This document shows, piece by piece, positions 44,312-52,693 of a stretch of DNA of 64,000 bases (position 1 is the first letter of the stretch; every line of letters begins with the position of its first letter). Where the stretch lies: positions 50,145 to 114,144 of the forward strand of contig JAWXBR010000029.1 of assembly GCA_034440235.1 (NCBI GenBank), given 5' to 3'. The position numbers were made by a program, and so were the translations under genes. The notes beneath the pieces were generated by a model that was not told the DNA's origin, made no database searches, and saw only the letters and a list, made by a program, of their open reading frames with translations. The stretch comes from JAWXBR01 sp034440235 (GTDB taxonomy: Bacteria > Bacteroidota > Ignavibacteria > Kapaibacteriales > Kapaibacteriaceae).

Positions 44312-44342
44312 CCTCTGGAATCCATCTGTCGTGTCACACCAA
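44291..44342 (+). repeat. Tail echo of the first SBBP gene (21 bases, spacing 31)
   Basis: The last seven codons of the gene (44291-44311; CCA TTT GTA GTG TCA CGC + TAA, PFVVSR-stop) match 44322-44342 (CCA TCT GTC GTG TCA CAC CAA, PSVVSHQ) at 17 of 21 bases. The copy is shifted by one frame and its stop has become CAA. Confidence 0.7.
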
Positions 44343-44387
44343 ATACTCTTGAATACATGGAGACTATGTAACCGATTTACCCGTGTG

Positions 44388-44419
44388 TTGTTATTAGAGG
44401 TCGAGATGATTCTACTTTG
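44388..44419 (+). promoter_or_regulatory. Candidate promoter for the second SBBP gene
   Basis: TTG (44388-44390) is followed after 22 bases by TACTTTG (44413-44419), one base shorter than TAnnTTTG. Transcription would begin near 44426, giving a leader of about 13 bases that contains the GGAGG of the ATG at 44439. The imperfect -7 box makes this tentative. Confidence 0.35.
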
Positions 44420-44438
44420 CACTGTTAACGGAGGATTA

Positions 44439-46949
44439 ATGCGTTGTTGTGCACACACTCTGAGCGTCATCGCGGCAGCAGTTGTATGCGTAACGACGCT
44501 TTCTGCCGGTACGGGAGGTGGCTCCCTCGTCCGAACAACGGTCATTGGTGGCGTTGGCGTGGACGCAGTCACAGGTATGCAGATACTTCCTTCTGGAGAT
44601 ATCGCAGTGTGTGGGCATACTACGTCGGGGGCTGTGTCTACAGTGCCAGGTCTTTATAAAGATCCGCTAGGTGGACAGGATGCATTTGTTGCTGTGGTTT
44701 CGTCCGACCTGTCAACGCTGAAATACTGGACCTATTACGGTGGCCGAAGTGATGATATGGCTACCGCGATGGTGGTTCTGCCCAACGGAACCATAGTTGT
44801 TACCGGGTCAACAGAGACGTCTAATCTTACTATGTCTGTTGGTGCCTTTGCCCAACTTTATGGCGGCGAGATCGATGGCTTCGTAATCAAGTTGTCAGCG
44901 GATCTGGACTCTTTATTCTTCAGCACATACATTCCAGGGGGCAAGGACGAGCACCCTTTGGCAATACTCTCCGACGTTGCTGGGTCTGTCTATATCTGTG
45001 GCACGACTAATTCACCATACGGCTTTCTTACCAACAATGGTTACGATCGTACGTACAATGGTGGCATCGACGCATTCGTCCTGAAATTGTCTCCGAATGG
45101 CGGATCGTTAGCCTTCAGCACGTATTTCGGCAGTCCTGGCGATGATGCGTTTCGAGCAATGACACTTACAGGTGATGGTGGCCTCGCACTAACGGGCTTC
45201 ACAAAGTCGAACCAGTATGAGTGCTACCCTGTGCCGTCAGGATGGTGGCCACCGAAGGAACGCCCATACGACAACTCATACAATGGCGGCTCTACCGATG
45301 CTATTCTTACGATCATGTCTCAAGACGGAGCACGCCTAATTTCCTCTGGATATTTTGGTGGGGGAGAAGACGATTACGGAAATGTGATTCACGCTGATAT
45401 TCGCGGCGACCTTTTCGTCGCTGGCAGTTCTTCGTCACCAGACTTACCAACATTGCAAGCTGCCCAAACGGCCCTCAGGGGCGGAAGTGACGCATTCTTG
45501 GCAACCTTCGATTCGAAGGGTATGGCACTGCTCGGCTCTTCATTTCTTGGAGGCGGAGGTGACGACGCAATTCTATCAGCCGTAAGTACAGCAAACAACG
45601 TTTGGACTCTTCTTGGCTTTACAACCTCGCGCGACCTTTCGAGCTTAGGCGGAGGTTCATCGGGTGATGTATCCGGTGCCAGTGACCTTTTTATCGTAAG
45701 AGCTTCTGTGTCGGGGGTGTCTTATCTAACGACATTTGGATGGTCTGGCAACGAGGCAGGCGCAACATTAGTCCAAGACGCCAAAGGCGACATCTTCCTT
45801 GCAGGTTCTACCGATTCTAGGACCATCTCGTGGAGTGGTGGTTCTGTTCAGAACCTTGGGCCAGTGGGTACAGCTGAAGGCTTTATCTCAAAATGGGCGT
45901 TCGGTACATTAGATCTTACAACGCCAAGGGGCGGGGAAAGGGTCTGTGCTGGACAAAATTTCGGCGTTACCTGGTCTACAATCGAGCTGGGATCTCAAGA
46001 AGAGTTTGAATTGCAGATTACCTCCGACGGTACTAATTGGCAATCTGTAGCTACCAAGGTGAAGAATAGAAGTCTTGCGTGGAAAGTCCCGACCACGCTG
46101 TTACTGGGAACGCAGTATTTGATGCGGATACAGTCGTCACGCGGACACATTTCCACTGCTTCAGGTACGTTTTCGCTTAAACAGCCTGCGGACATCGTAA
46201 CCAACCCTGCACCGAAGCATGTTTGTGCAGGTGAGGACGTAACTCTAATAGTCGTGGCTACGGGCGAAGCGCTAACCTACCTGTGGAAACGTAATGGTGT
46301 GCTGATACCAAATGCAAGTTCACCACAGCTATCAATCTTTGACATTCCAACTTCCAAGGCAGGCACATACGAGGCGGTCGTTGTAAGTCCGTGCGGTTCG
46401 ATCGCATCTGCACCTGCACTCGTTCAAGTTGACGCAGACGTTACGATCATTGAACAGCCTCAAGATCGCGTTACCTATGTCGGTCAGTCGTTAACGTTGT
46501 CAGTGGGTGTACTAGGCCTAGATCTAGAGTACGTATGGTATCACGATGGTGCGATCATACCCAATGCAAACACTTCGCAACTGATTATTTCTCCAGTCAC
46601 AATCGCTGATTCTGGGGAATATCGTGTTGCCGTTGTAGGCTCTTGCGGAACCGATTCATCTCGGGTCGCAGTTGTTGTGGTTAGCACTTTTCCCGTTGGA
46701 GTTAGTGAGGAATCGGACGATATAGCATTAACACTCGTACCGAACCCGGCAGAACACTTCACAGAATTAACTCTTTCGGCCCCTTCAGCCATAGTAGTCA
46801 CAGATATTCAGGGTCGCACCGTCCTTAGCCAAGACGTTATCAATGGGGTGTATCCCCTCAAGATTCGACTAAATCTTGAGACTCTTACCCCTGGAGCATA
46901 CATCGTATCCAACTGGGGGGCCTCGCGCATCCTGCATATCATACGATAA
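44439..46949 (+). CDS. Secreted SBBP-propeller/Ig protein with T9SS sorting domain
   Basis: About 836 residues. ATG 44439 is preceded by GGAGG and gives a signal peptide (MRCCAHTLSVIAAAVVCVTTLSA); the longer frame from 44331 is rejected. It begins directly with SBBP propeller repeats ('VRTTVIGGVGVDAVTGMQI', 'FSTYIPGGKDEHPLAILSD', 'FSTYFGSPGDDAFRAMTLTG', 20-490), lacking the N-terminal domain of its paralogue upstream. A beta domain ('EFELQITSDGTNWQSVATKV') and two Ig-like modules (from about 580, 'YLWKRNGVLIPNASSPQLS', 'YVWYHDGAIIPNANTSQL') follow. The end is a clear T9SS type A domain: 'LTLVPNPAEHFTELTL', 'IVVTDIQGRTVLSQDV', 'GAYIVSNW'. Likely a surface-exposed binding protein. Confidence 0.78.
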   Translation: MRCCAHTLSVIAAAVVCVTTLSAGTGGGSLVRTTVIGGVGVDAVTGMQILPSGDIAVCGHTTSGAVSTVPGLYKDPLGGQDAFVAVVSSDLSTLKYWTYYGGRSDDMATAMVVLPNGTIVVTGSTETSNLTMSVGAFAQLYGGEIDGFVIKLSADLDSLFFSTYIPGGKDEHPLAILSDVAGSVYICGTTNSPYGFLTNNGYDRTYNGGIDAFVLKLSPNGGSLAFSTYFGSPGDDAFRAMTLTGDGGLALTGFTKSNQYECYPVPSGWWPPKERPYDNSYNGGSTDAILTIMSQDGARLISSGYFGGGEDDYGNVIHADIRGDLFVAGSSSSPDLPTLQAAQTALRGGSDAFLATFDSKGMALLGSSFLGGGGDDAILSAVSTANNVWTLLGFTTSRDLSSLGGGSSGDVSGASDLFIVRASVSGVSYLTTFGWSGNEAGATLVQDAKGDIFLAGSTDSRTISWSGGSVQNLGPVGTAEGFISKWAFGTLDLTTPRGGERVCAGQNFGVTWSTIELGSQEEFELQITSDGTNWQSVATKVKNRSLAWKVPTTLLLGTQYLMRIQSSRGHISTASGTFSLKQPADIVTNPAPKHVCAGEDVTLIVVATGEALTYLWKRNGVLIPNASSPQLSIFDIPTSKAGTYEAVVVSPCGSIASAPALVQVDADVTIIEQPQDRVTYVGQSLTLSVGVLGLDLEYVWYHDGAIIPNANTSQLIISPVTIADSGEYRVAVVGSCGTDSSRVAVVVVSTFPVGVSEESDDIALTLVPNPAEHFTELTLSAPSAIVVTDIQGRTVLSQDVINGVYPLKIRLNLETLTPGAYIVSNWGASRILHIIR

Positions 46950-46976
46950 GATCCAGAATTAGGACTAAAACAGTCG

Positions 46977-46984
46977 TATATTTG
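46977..46984 (+). promoter_or_regulatory. TAnnTTTG -7 box of the suf operon
   Basis: TATATTTG fully matches the Bacteroidota -7 element and ends four bases before the sufB ATG, with no ribosome site in between. The suf operon mRNA would therefore be leaderless. No convincing -33 TTTG is present at the usual distance. Confidence 0.45.
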
Positions 46985-46988
46985 TGGA

Positions 46989-48434
46989 ATGGCAACTGAT
47001 AAACCTATCCTCGACGAAGTCGTCCTCAACGAATATAAGTACGGGTTCACCTCCGACATCGAACAGGACCTTCTTCCTAAGGGACTTAGTGAAGACGTTG
47101 TACGGTTCATTTCCGAAAGAAAAGAAGAACCGTCATGGATGCTTGAGTGGCGTTTAAAAGCGTACAGACATTGGCTTACAATGCGCGAGCCGAAATGGGC
47201 AAATGTCCATTATCCGGCAATAGACTTTCAAGACATCATCTATTGGGCTTCACCGACGAAAAAGCCGAGTCTGGCTTCGCTCGATGAAGTAGATCCAGAG
47301 TTACTGGCAACCTTTGCTAAACTTGGAATTCCACTTGAAGAACAGAAGTTGCTTGCAGGTGTTGCTGTAGATGTAGTGTTCGATTCTGTGTCAGTTAAGA
47401 CAACCTTTCAAGACAAGCTCGCCGAAGTAGGCATCATTTTCTGTCCGATGAGCGAAGCAGTTCGCAACCATCCCGACCTTGTACGCAAGTACATCGGATC
47501 TGTCGTTCCTACAACCGACAACTACTATGCTGCACTTAACAGTGCCGTATTTAGCGATGGCTCGTTCGTCTATATACCGAAAGGTGTGCGGTGTCCGATG
47601 GAGCTTAGCACGTACTTCCGAATCAACGCTCGCAACACTGGACAGTTTGAACGCACGCTAATTATTGCCGATGAAGGCAGCTATGTTAGCTACCTAGAAG
47701 GATGCACTGCGCCACAACGCGACGAACACCAACTGCATGCCGCTGTTGTCGAACTCGTTGCGCACGAGAACGCAGAAATCAAATATTCAACTGTCCAGAA
47801 TTGGTACCCGGGTGACAAACAAGGTCGTGGCGGGATATACAATTTTGTTACAAAGCGTGGTATTTGCGAAGGTAGAAATAGCAAGATTTCCTGGACCCAA
47901 GTAGAAACAGGTTCTGCGATTACGTGGAAGTATCCGAGCGTAATCCTTAAGGGCGACAATTCTGTCGGTGAGTTTTACTCTGTTGCTGTAACGAACCACA
48001 TGCAGCAAGCCGACACAGGCACAAAGATGTATCACCTTGGCAAGAACACACGTTCTCGCATCGTTTCGAAGGGCATCTCGGCAGGAAAGTCGCAAAATTC
48101 CTATCGTGGTCTCGTTAAAGTCGGACGTAATGCGAGCAATGCGCGGAACCACTCGCAGTGCGACTCGCTTTTACTCGGCGACAAGTGCGGCGCACATACG
48201 TTTCCCTACCTTGAGATCGCACACCCTGGTGCAGTTATAGAACACGAAGCAACAACATCAAAAATTGGTGAAGACATTCTGTTCTATTGTCAGCAACGCG
48301 GAATCGGAATGGAAGAAGCAGTCGCACTCATCGTGAACGGTTACGTGCGCGAAGTCATCAATCAATTGCCAATGGAATTTGCTGTCGAAGCACAGAAGCT
48401 TCTTGCGATTTCGCTCGAAGGTTCGGTAGGATAA
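46989..48434 (+). CDS. sufB: Fe-S cluster assembly scaffold protein SufB
   Basis: A 481-residue SufB, complete. 'ISERKEEPSWMLEWRLKAYR', 'SDGSFVYIPKGVRCPMELST', 'YFRINARNTGQFERTLII', 'YLEGCTAPQRDEHQLHAAVV' and 'RNHSQCDSLLLGDKCGAH' are the family blocks; the last contains the conserved Cys region near residue 400. SufB forms the SufBC2D scaffold on which Fe-S clusters are built in the cytoplasm. It opens sufB-C-D-S-E-T. The end shows a weak 22-base-spaced echo (48420-48438 against 48442-48460, 14 of 19 bases) in which the stop TAA has become TTA and the frame continues into sufC. Confidence 0.97.
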   Translation: MATDKPILDEVVLNEYKYGFTSDIEQDLLPKGLSEDVVRFISERKEEPSWMLEWRLKAYRHWLTMREPKWANVHYPAIDFQDIIYWASPTKKPSLASLDEVDPELLATFAKLGIPLEEQKLLAGVAVDVVFDSVSVKTTFQDKLAEVGIIFCPMSEAVRNHPDLVRKYIGSVVPTTDNYYAALNSAVFSDGSFVYIPKGVRCPMELSTYFRINARNTGQFERTLIIADEGSYVSYLEGCTAPQRDEHQLHAAVVELVAHENAEIKYSTVQNWYPGDKQGRGGIYNFVTKRGICEGRNSKISWTQVETGSAITWKYPSVILKGDNSVGEFYSVAVTNHMQQADTGTKMYHLGKNTRSRIVSKGISAGKSQNSYRGLVKVGRNASNARNHSQCDSLLLGDKCGAHTFPYLEIAHPGAVIEHEATTSKIGEDILFYCQQRGIGMEEAVALIVNGYVREVINQLPMEFAVEAQKLLAISLEGSVG

Positions 48435-48483
48435 AACGTACAGTTTGGCAGGATTACACGTTCAGAAAGAATTGATTCGGACT

Positions 48484-49248
48484 ATGACACCATTGCTTGA
48501 AATAAAAGACCTGCACGCAGGAATCGAAGGAAGAGAAATTCTTCAGGGAGTTACGCTCACCGTATATGCTGGTGAAGTGCATGCCATCATGGGTCCGAAC
48601 GGCTCGGGTAAGTCTACACTTGCATCGGTATTGGCCGGACGTGCAGAATATGAAGTCAAATCCGGTACAGTGCTTTTTAACGGACAGGAACTTCTCGAAC
48701 TCGCACCGGAGGATCGTGCGCGACAAGGTCTGTTCATGGCATTCCAATACCCTGTAGAAATACCAGGCGTGTCTACTGCGAATTTTCTAAAGACAGCAGT
48801 AAACGAGGTTAGAAAATCACGCGGACAACAGCCCCTTGAACCAGCCCCATTCCTTGCCCGCATGCGCGAGAAGATGAAGCTCGTCGAAATGGATGCATCG
48901 TTTCTGAGCCGTTCGCTAAACGAAGGTTTTTCTGGTGGTGAAAAAAAACGCAATGAGATTTTTCAGATGGCAATGCTCGAACCCGTTCTGAGTGTAATGG
49001 ATGAAACCGATTCCGGACTTGATATCGATGCACTTCGCATTGTTGCTGAGGGTGTGAACACGCTGCGTTCGAAAGAGAATGCGTTTGTTGTGATTACACA
49101 CTATCAGCGTCTGCTGAATTACATCGTGCCAGACCATGTGCATGTGTTAATGAACGGACGCATTGTGATGTCAGGCGATAAAGACCTTGCACTTGAACTC
49201 GAAAACCGCGGTTATGACTGGATCCGCACCGATACGGTGGAGGCCTGA
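48484..49248 (+). CDS. sufC: Fe-S cluster assembly ATPase SufC
   Basis: About 254 residues from the ATG at 48484; the frame extends upstream to 48445 but those codons are not part of SufC. Walker A 'MGPNGSGKSTLASVL', signature 'FSGGEKKRNEIFQMA', Walker B 'LSVMDETDSGLDID' and 'VITHYQRLLNYI' are all typical. It is an ABC-type ATPase that drives conformational change in the SufBCD complex. SufD follows two bases later. Confidence 0.97.
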   Translation: MTPLLEIKDLHAGIEGREILQGVTLTVYAGEVHAIMGPNGSGKSTLASVLAGRAEYEVKSGTVLFNGQELLELAPEDRARQGLFMAFQYPVEIPGVSTANFLKTAVNEVRKSRGQQPLEPAPFLARMREKMKLVEMDASFLSRSLNEGFSGGEKKRNEIFQMAMLEPVLSVMDETDSGLDIDALRIVAEGVNTLRSKENAFVVITHYQRLLNYIVPDHVHVLMNGRIVMSGDKDLALELENRGYDWIRTDTVEA

Positions 49249-49250
49249 GG

Positions 49251-50582
49251 ATGTCGGTAGAATACTTCCAACAACTTGTAACTGAGTCGTTCAACAAGAT
49301 TGAGTCGCAACTGAATGGGTCTGCGACAGGCCCGCTGCACGCGGTCCGTCGCAAGGCGCTCGAAGCCTTCCAACGTCAGGGTGTTCCTACCACGCGCCAC
49401 GAGGAATGGAAATACACAAACGTTCTTCCATCATTGGTTGCAGACTACTCTCTGTCATTGCAGAACACACCTGAGGTAAAGGGTTCGATTGACGTTAACC
49501 CACGATTATCTCTCGATGCGTATCAGCTTCACATATTGAATGGTCAGTTGCAGATCGAAGAATCAACGCTGCCAGAAGATGGATCGATAGAGGTTCATCT
49601 TCTTACAGACACATTTGTAATTGCGCATCCTGAAGCACAAGACTGGCTTGCCACACTGTCGTCTGTGAACACACATCCTTTTGTTGCAGCAAATACAGCG
49701 ATGATGGACGCAGGTGTTGTTGTTCGAATTAGTGCTGGTGCTGTTTTGACTAAACCGCTGCACATAAGCATTGTAAGCGATGCCCGAAACGGCAACGTTG
49801 TCTCAACACCACGCATTGTTGTTGTAGTGGGTGGACAGGCTGAGTGTACGATTATAGAAGAGTATAACACCGTTGGAGAGAATGCATCTTTGATGTCGAC
49901 GGTAACGCAGCTGATTGCCGGTCGTAATAGCAAGCCTACGTATGTGAAATTGATTGACGAGTCGGCGTTGGCTTCGCACATTGGGCACACCAGTGCTGTC
50001 GTGCATGCAAATGCGTCTCTTACATGTGTGACCCTGTGTCTTGGTGGCAAGCTTACACGCAATGAACTCGAGGTGCGACTTATCGAGAGTGCTGCCGAAG
50101 TCCTCTTGTATGGCGTTTCTGTGCTGACCGACAATGAGCTCGCTGACAACCACACGTTGGTTGATCACGTGGCACCACATTGTCATAGCGAAGAAGAATA
50201 CAAGGGTGTGTACGACGGACGCTCCACTGGGGTTTTCAACGGGAAAATCATGGTGCGTCCAGACGCTCAGAAAACAACCGCATATCAATCAAGTCGTACC
50301 GTTCTTCTAAGTGCCTCAGCACAAGTGAACACAAAACCTCAGCTCGAGATTTTTGCTGACGACGTAAAGTGCTCGCACGGTGCCACATGTGGACAAATCG
50401 ACGACGAAGCTGTCTTTTATCTCCAGTCGCGCGGCATTAGCTACGAAGACGCACGTGCACTGATTGTGTATGCATTCGCAGCCGAGATTGTAGACCATGT
50501 GCCGAACGACGCATTGCGTTCTCTTGTAGACAGACGTATAGCTGAAAAACTTGGCGCTCATCCATTCGACATTGATCTATGA
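49251..50582 (+). CDS. sufD: Fe-S cluster assembly protein SufD
   Basis: A 443-residue SufD. 'RQGVPTTRHEEWKYTN' marks the N-terminus; the beta-helix core and C-terminal blocks 'FNGKIMVRPDAQKTTAYQSS', 'EIFADDVKCSHGATCGQID' and 'FYLQSRGISYEDARALIVYA' are complete, including the Cys and His of VKCSHGATCG, thought to help form the cluster at the SufB/SufD interface. It pairs with SufB in SufBC2D. Confidence 0.96.
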   Translation: MSVEYFQQLVTESFNKIESQLNGSATGPLHAVRRKALEAFQRQGVPTTRHEEWKYTNVLPSLVADYSLSLQNTPEVKGSIDVNPRLSLDAYQLHILNGQLQIEESTLPEDGSIEVHLLTDTFVIAHPEAQDWLATLSSVNTHPFVAANTAMMDAGVVVRISAGAVLTKPLHISIVSDARNGNVVSTPRIVVVVGGQAECTIIEEYNTVGENASLMSTVTQLIAGRNSKPTYVKLIDESALASHIGHTSAVVHANASLTCVTLCLGGKLTRNELEVRLIESAAEVLLYGVSVLTDNELADNHTLVDHVAPHCHSEEEYKGVYDGRSTGVFNGKIMVRPDAQKTTAYQSSRTVLLSASAQVNTKPQLEIFADDVKCSHGATCGQIDDEAVFYLQSRGISYEDARALIVYAFAAEIVDHVPNDALRSLVDRRIAEKLGAHPFDIDL

Positions 50583-50601
50583 TCGTAGTCTCCTCCATAG
50601 A

Positions 50602-51852
50602 ATGCCTCTGTCTGTGATCGAAACTCAAACTATAGCACCATTTGATGTCGCAACCGTTCGTGCGCAATTCCCGTTGCTCCGTCGTACCGTGTATGACAAC
50701 CGTCCGCTTGTGTACCTCGATAGTGCAGCTACATCGCAAAAGCCTCAGTGCGTTATCGATGCAATCGTCGACTACTACACGCAACACAACAGTAACGTGC
50801 ATCGCAGTGCTCATGCACTCAGCACAGAAGCGACGGTGATGTTCGAAGACGGACGTCGGACTGTCGCTTCGTTCTTGAATGCATCACGTCCCGAAGAAAT
50901 TATTTTCACGCGTGGTACGACAGAGGCTATCAACCTCATTGCACAGACCTGGGGTCATATGCATGTAAGGACTGGAGATGTTGTATTGCTCACAGAAATG
51001 GAGCATCATGCAAACATCGTCCCATGGCAAATGTTATGTGAACGTGTCGGAGCTTCTATCCGCACGATTCCAGTAGACGAGCGAGGGGTGTTGAGTATCG
51101 ACGCCATCAATGAGATTCAAAACGTCAAGGTTCTTGCACTTACACACGTGTCCAACACACTTGGAACCATAAACGATGTAAAATCATTGTGCTCGTGGGC
51201 TCGCAGTCGTGGCATCGTTACTGTTGTCGACGGTGCTCAGGCAATCTCGCACATCAAGGCCGATGTGCAGGATATTGGATGCGACTTCTATGCCTTCAGT
51301 GGACACAAACTGTACGGTCCGACTGGAATAGGCGTCCTGTACGGACGCTACGCTCTTCTCGACGCCATGCCGCCTTACCAGGGTGGCGGTTCGATGATAT
51401 CAACGGTGAGCTTCGAACAAACAACCTACAACGATGTACCCGTGCGATTCGAAGCAGGCACGCCAAATATTGAGGGTGTTGTCGCACTAGCGGCGGCTAT
51501 ACGATGGTTTTCTTCGTTCGACCTGGGTGCACTTGCCGAGCATGAGCAAATGTTGCTTGCTCGTACCTCAGACGGACTCAGCACTATTGATGGCCTTCGT
51601 GTTATTGGCACGGCTCCACATAAGATTGGCATCGTGTCTTTTGTCGTAGAAGGTGTGCATGCAGCCGACATCGGTGCACTTGTCGACAGGCAAGGCGTTG
51701 CAATTCGAGTCGGGCACCATTGCAATATGCCCTTGATGCAATGTTATGGCCTTACATCCACTGCACGCGCATCATTCGCCATGTATACGTCTGAACATGA
51801 TGTCGATCAACTCCTAATGGCAACAAACAAAGCAGTGAGGATGTTGCGTTGA
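50602..51852 (+). CDS. sufS: Cysteine desulfurase SufS
   Basis: About 416 residues from the ATG at 50602; an upstream ATG at 50551 would overlap sufD. It is a group II desulfurase: PLP lysine in 'FSGHKLYGPTGIGVLYG', active Cys in 'RVGHHCNMPLMQCYG' near residue 375, and 'NVHRSAHALSTEAT' and 'FTRGTTEAINLIA' as family blocks. It takes sulfur from cysteine as a persulfide and hands it to SufE, encoded next with a four-base overlap. Confidence 0.96.
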   Translation: MPLSVIETQTIAPFDVATVRAQFPLLRRTVYDNRPLVYLDSAATSQKPQCVIDAIVDYYTQHNSNVHRSAHALSTEATVMFEDGRRTVASFLNASRPEEIIFTRGTTEAINLIAQTWGHMHVRTGDVVLLTEMEHHANIVPWQMLCERVGASIRTIPVDERGVLSIDAINEIQNVKVLALTHVSNTLGTINDVKSLCSWARSRGIVTVVDGAQAISHIKADVQDIGCDFYAFSGHKLYGPTGIGVLYGRYALLDAMPPYQGGGSMISTVSFEQTTYNDVPVRFEAGTPNIEGVVALAAAIRWFSSFDLGALAEHEQMLLARTSDGLSTIDGLRVIGTAPHKIGIVSFVVEGVHAADIGALVDRQGVAIRVGHHCNMPLMQCYGLTSTARASFAMYTSEHDVDQLLMATNKAVRMLR

Positions 51853-52286
51853 CACCTCAAGAAACCATACGCGCAATCGAGGAAGAATTTCAACTGCAAA
51901 ACAGTTGGGAAGATCGATACGAGCACATCATCGCTGTAGGCCGCGGGCTGCCAGTATTCCCCGAAGTGTTTAGAACAGAGGTGTTCAAGGTCAAGGGATG
52001 TCAGGCTCAGGTGTGGCTACATCCATCGTTCGACGGGAAATGCATTCATTTCGAAGCAGATAGTGATGCCACGATTGTTAAGGGGCTCCTAGCACTATTG
52101 ATGCGCGTGTATAATCACCGCACTCCAGCAGAAGTGTTGGCTACTGAGCCATCGTTTATAGAGGTAATAGGATTGCATGAACATTTGTCTCAGAATCGGA
52201 CGAATGGGCTGTTCTCGATGCTAAAGCAAGTTAAGATGTATGCCGCTGCCTATCAGGCCGTGGCAAGAATGGGAGCGTCGGCATGA
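51849..52286 (+). CDS. sufE: Cysteine desulfuration protein SufE
   Basis: A 145-residue SufE. The sulfur-accepting Cys is in 'EVFKVKGCQAQVWLHPS' near residue 53; 'ADSDATIVKGLLALLMRVYN' and 'HLSQNRTNGLFSMLKQVKMY' are conserved. The start is an unusual TTG overlapping the sufS stop (TTGA), supported by GAGG about eight bases upstream and by the lack of a nearby in-frame ATG. It shuttles persulfide from SufS to SufB. Its stop overlaps the sufT start. Confidence 0.95.
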   Translation: MTPQETIRAIEEEFQLQNSWEDRYEHIIAVGRGLPVFPEVFRTEVFKVKGCQAQVWLHPSFDGKCIHFEADSDATIVKGLLALLMRVYNHRTPAEVLATEPSFIEVIGLHEHLSQNRTNGLFSMLKQVKMYAAAYQAVARMGASA

Positions 52287-52693
52287 GCGTACATCCACAA
52301 ATGCCTACAGACACACAAATGCCTACAGACACACAAATGCCTACAGACACGCAAGTGCCTGCCGACAAACAAGTGCCTACAGACACGCAGGTGAACATGC
52401 GTGACCGAGCTATCGAGGCAATTCGTACGATATTTGACCCAGAAATTCCCGTTGATATCTATGAGCTTGGTCTGATTTATGAAGTCCGTCAGGTTGAACC
52501 AACCAAGTTGCACGTTGTAATGACATTAACCACACCGAACTGTCCATCTGCTCAGGAACTTCCTGCACAGGTAGAGAGAACGTTGATGGCTCTTGATGGT
52601 GTAGATGGTGTGACGGTTGAGATAACGTTCGATCCGCCGTGGGACAAAACAATGATGTCCGAGTCTGCATTATTTCAGATTGGATTATTTTGA
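52283..52693 (+). CDS. sufT: SufT/MIP18-family Fe-S protein with a repeated N-terminal extension
   Basis: The C-terminal 95 residues are a DUF59/MIP18 domain of the SufT/PaaD group: 'AIEAIRTIFDPEIPVDIYEL', 'MTLTTPNCPSAQELPAQVE' with the conserved Cys, and 'FDPPWDKTMMSESALFQIG'. Such proteins act late in Fe-S maturation. The N-terminal 36 residues are unusual: five imperfect hexapeptides of the MPTDTQ type (52301-52390), then 'VNMRDRAIEA', so the ATG at 52394 could be the ancestral start. The ATG at 52283 overlaps the sufE stop. After the stop, two copies of the final codons form 10-codon ORFs. Confidence 0.9.
   Translation: MSVHPQMPTDTQMPTDTQMPTDTQVPADKQVPTDTQVNMRDRAIEAIRTIFDPEIPVDIYELGLIYEVRQVEPTKLHVVMTLTTPNCPSAQELPAQVERTLMALDGVDGVTVEITFDPPWDKTMMSESALFQIGLF
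52301..52390 (+). repeat. 18-base in-frame tandem repeat at the SufT N-terminus
   Basis: Five units of 18 bases of the form atgcctacagacacacaa encode MPTDTQ, MPTDTQ, MPTDTQ, VPADKQ and VPTDTQ. The first three are nearly identical, indicating recent expansion. The unit length keeps the frame open. Confidence 0.9.
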
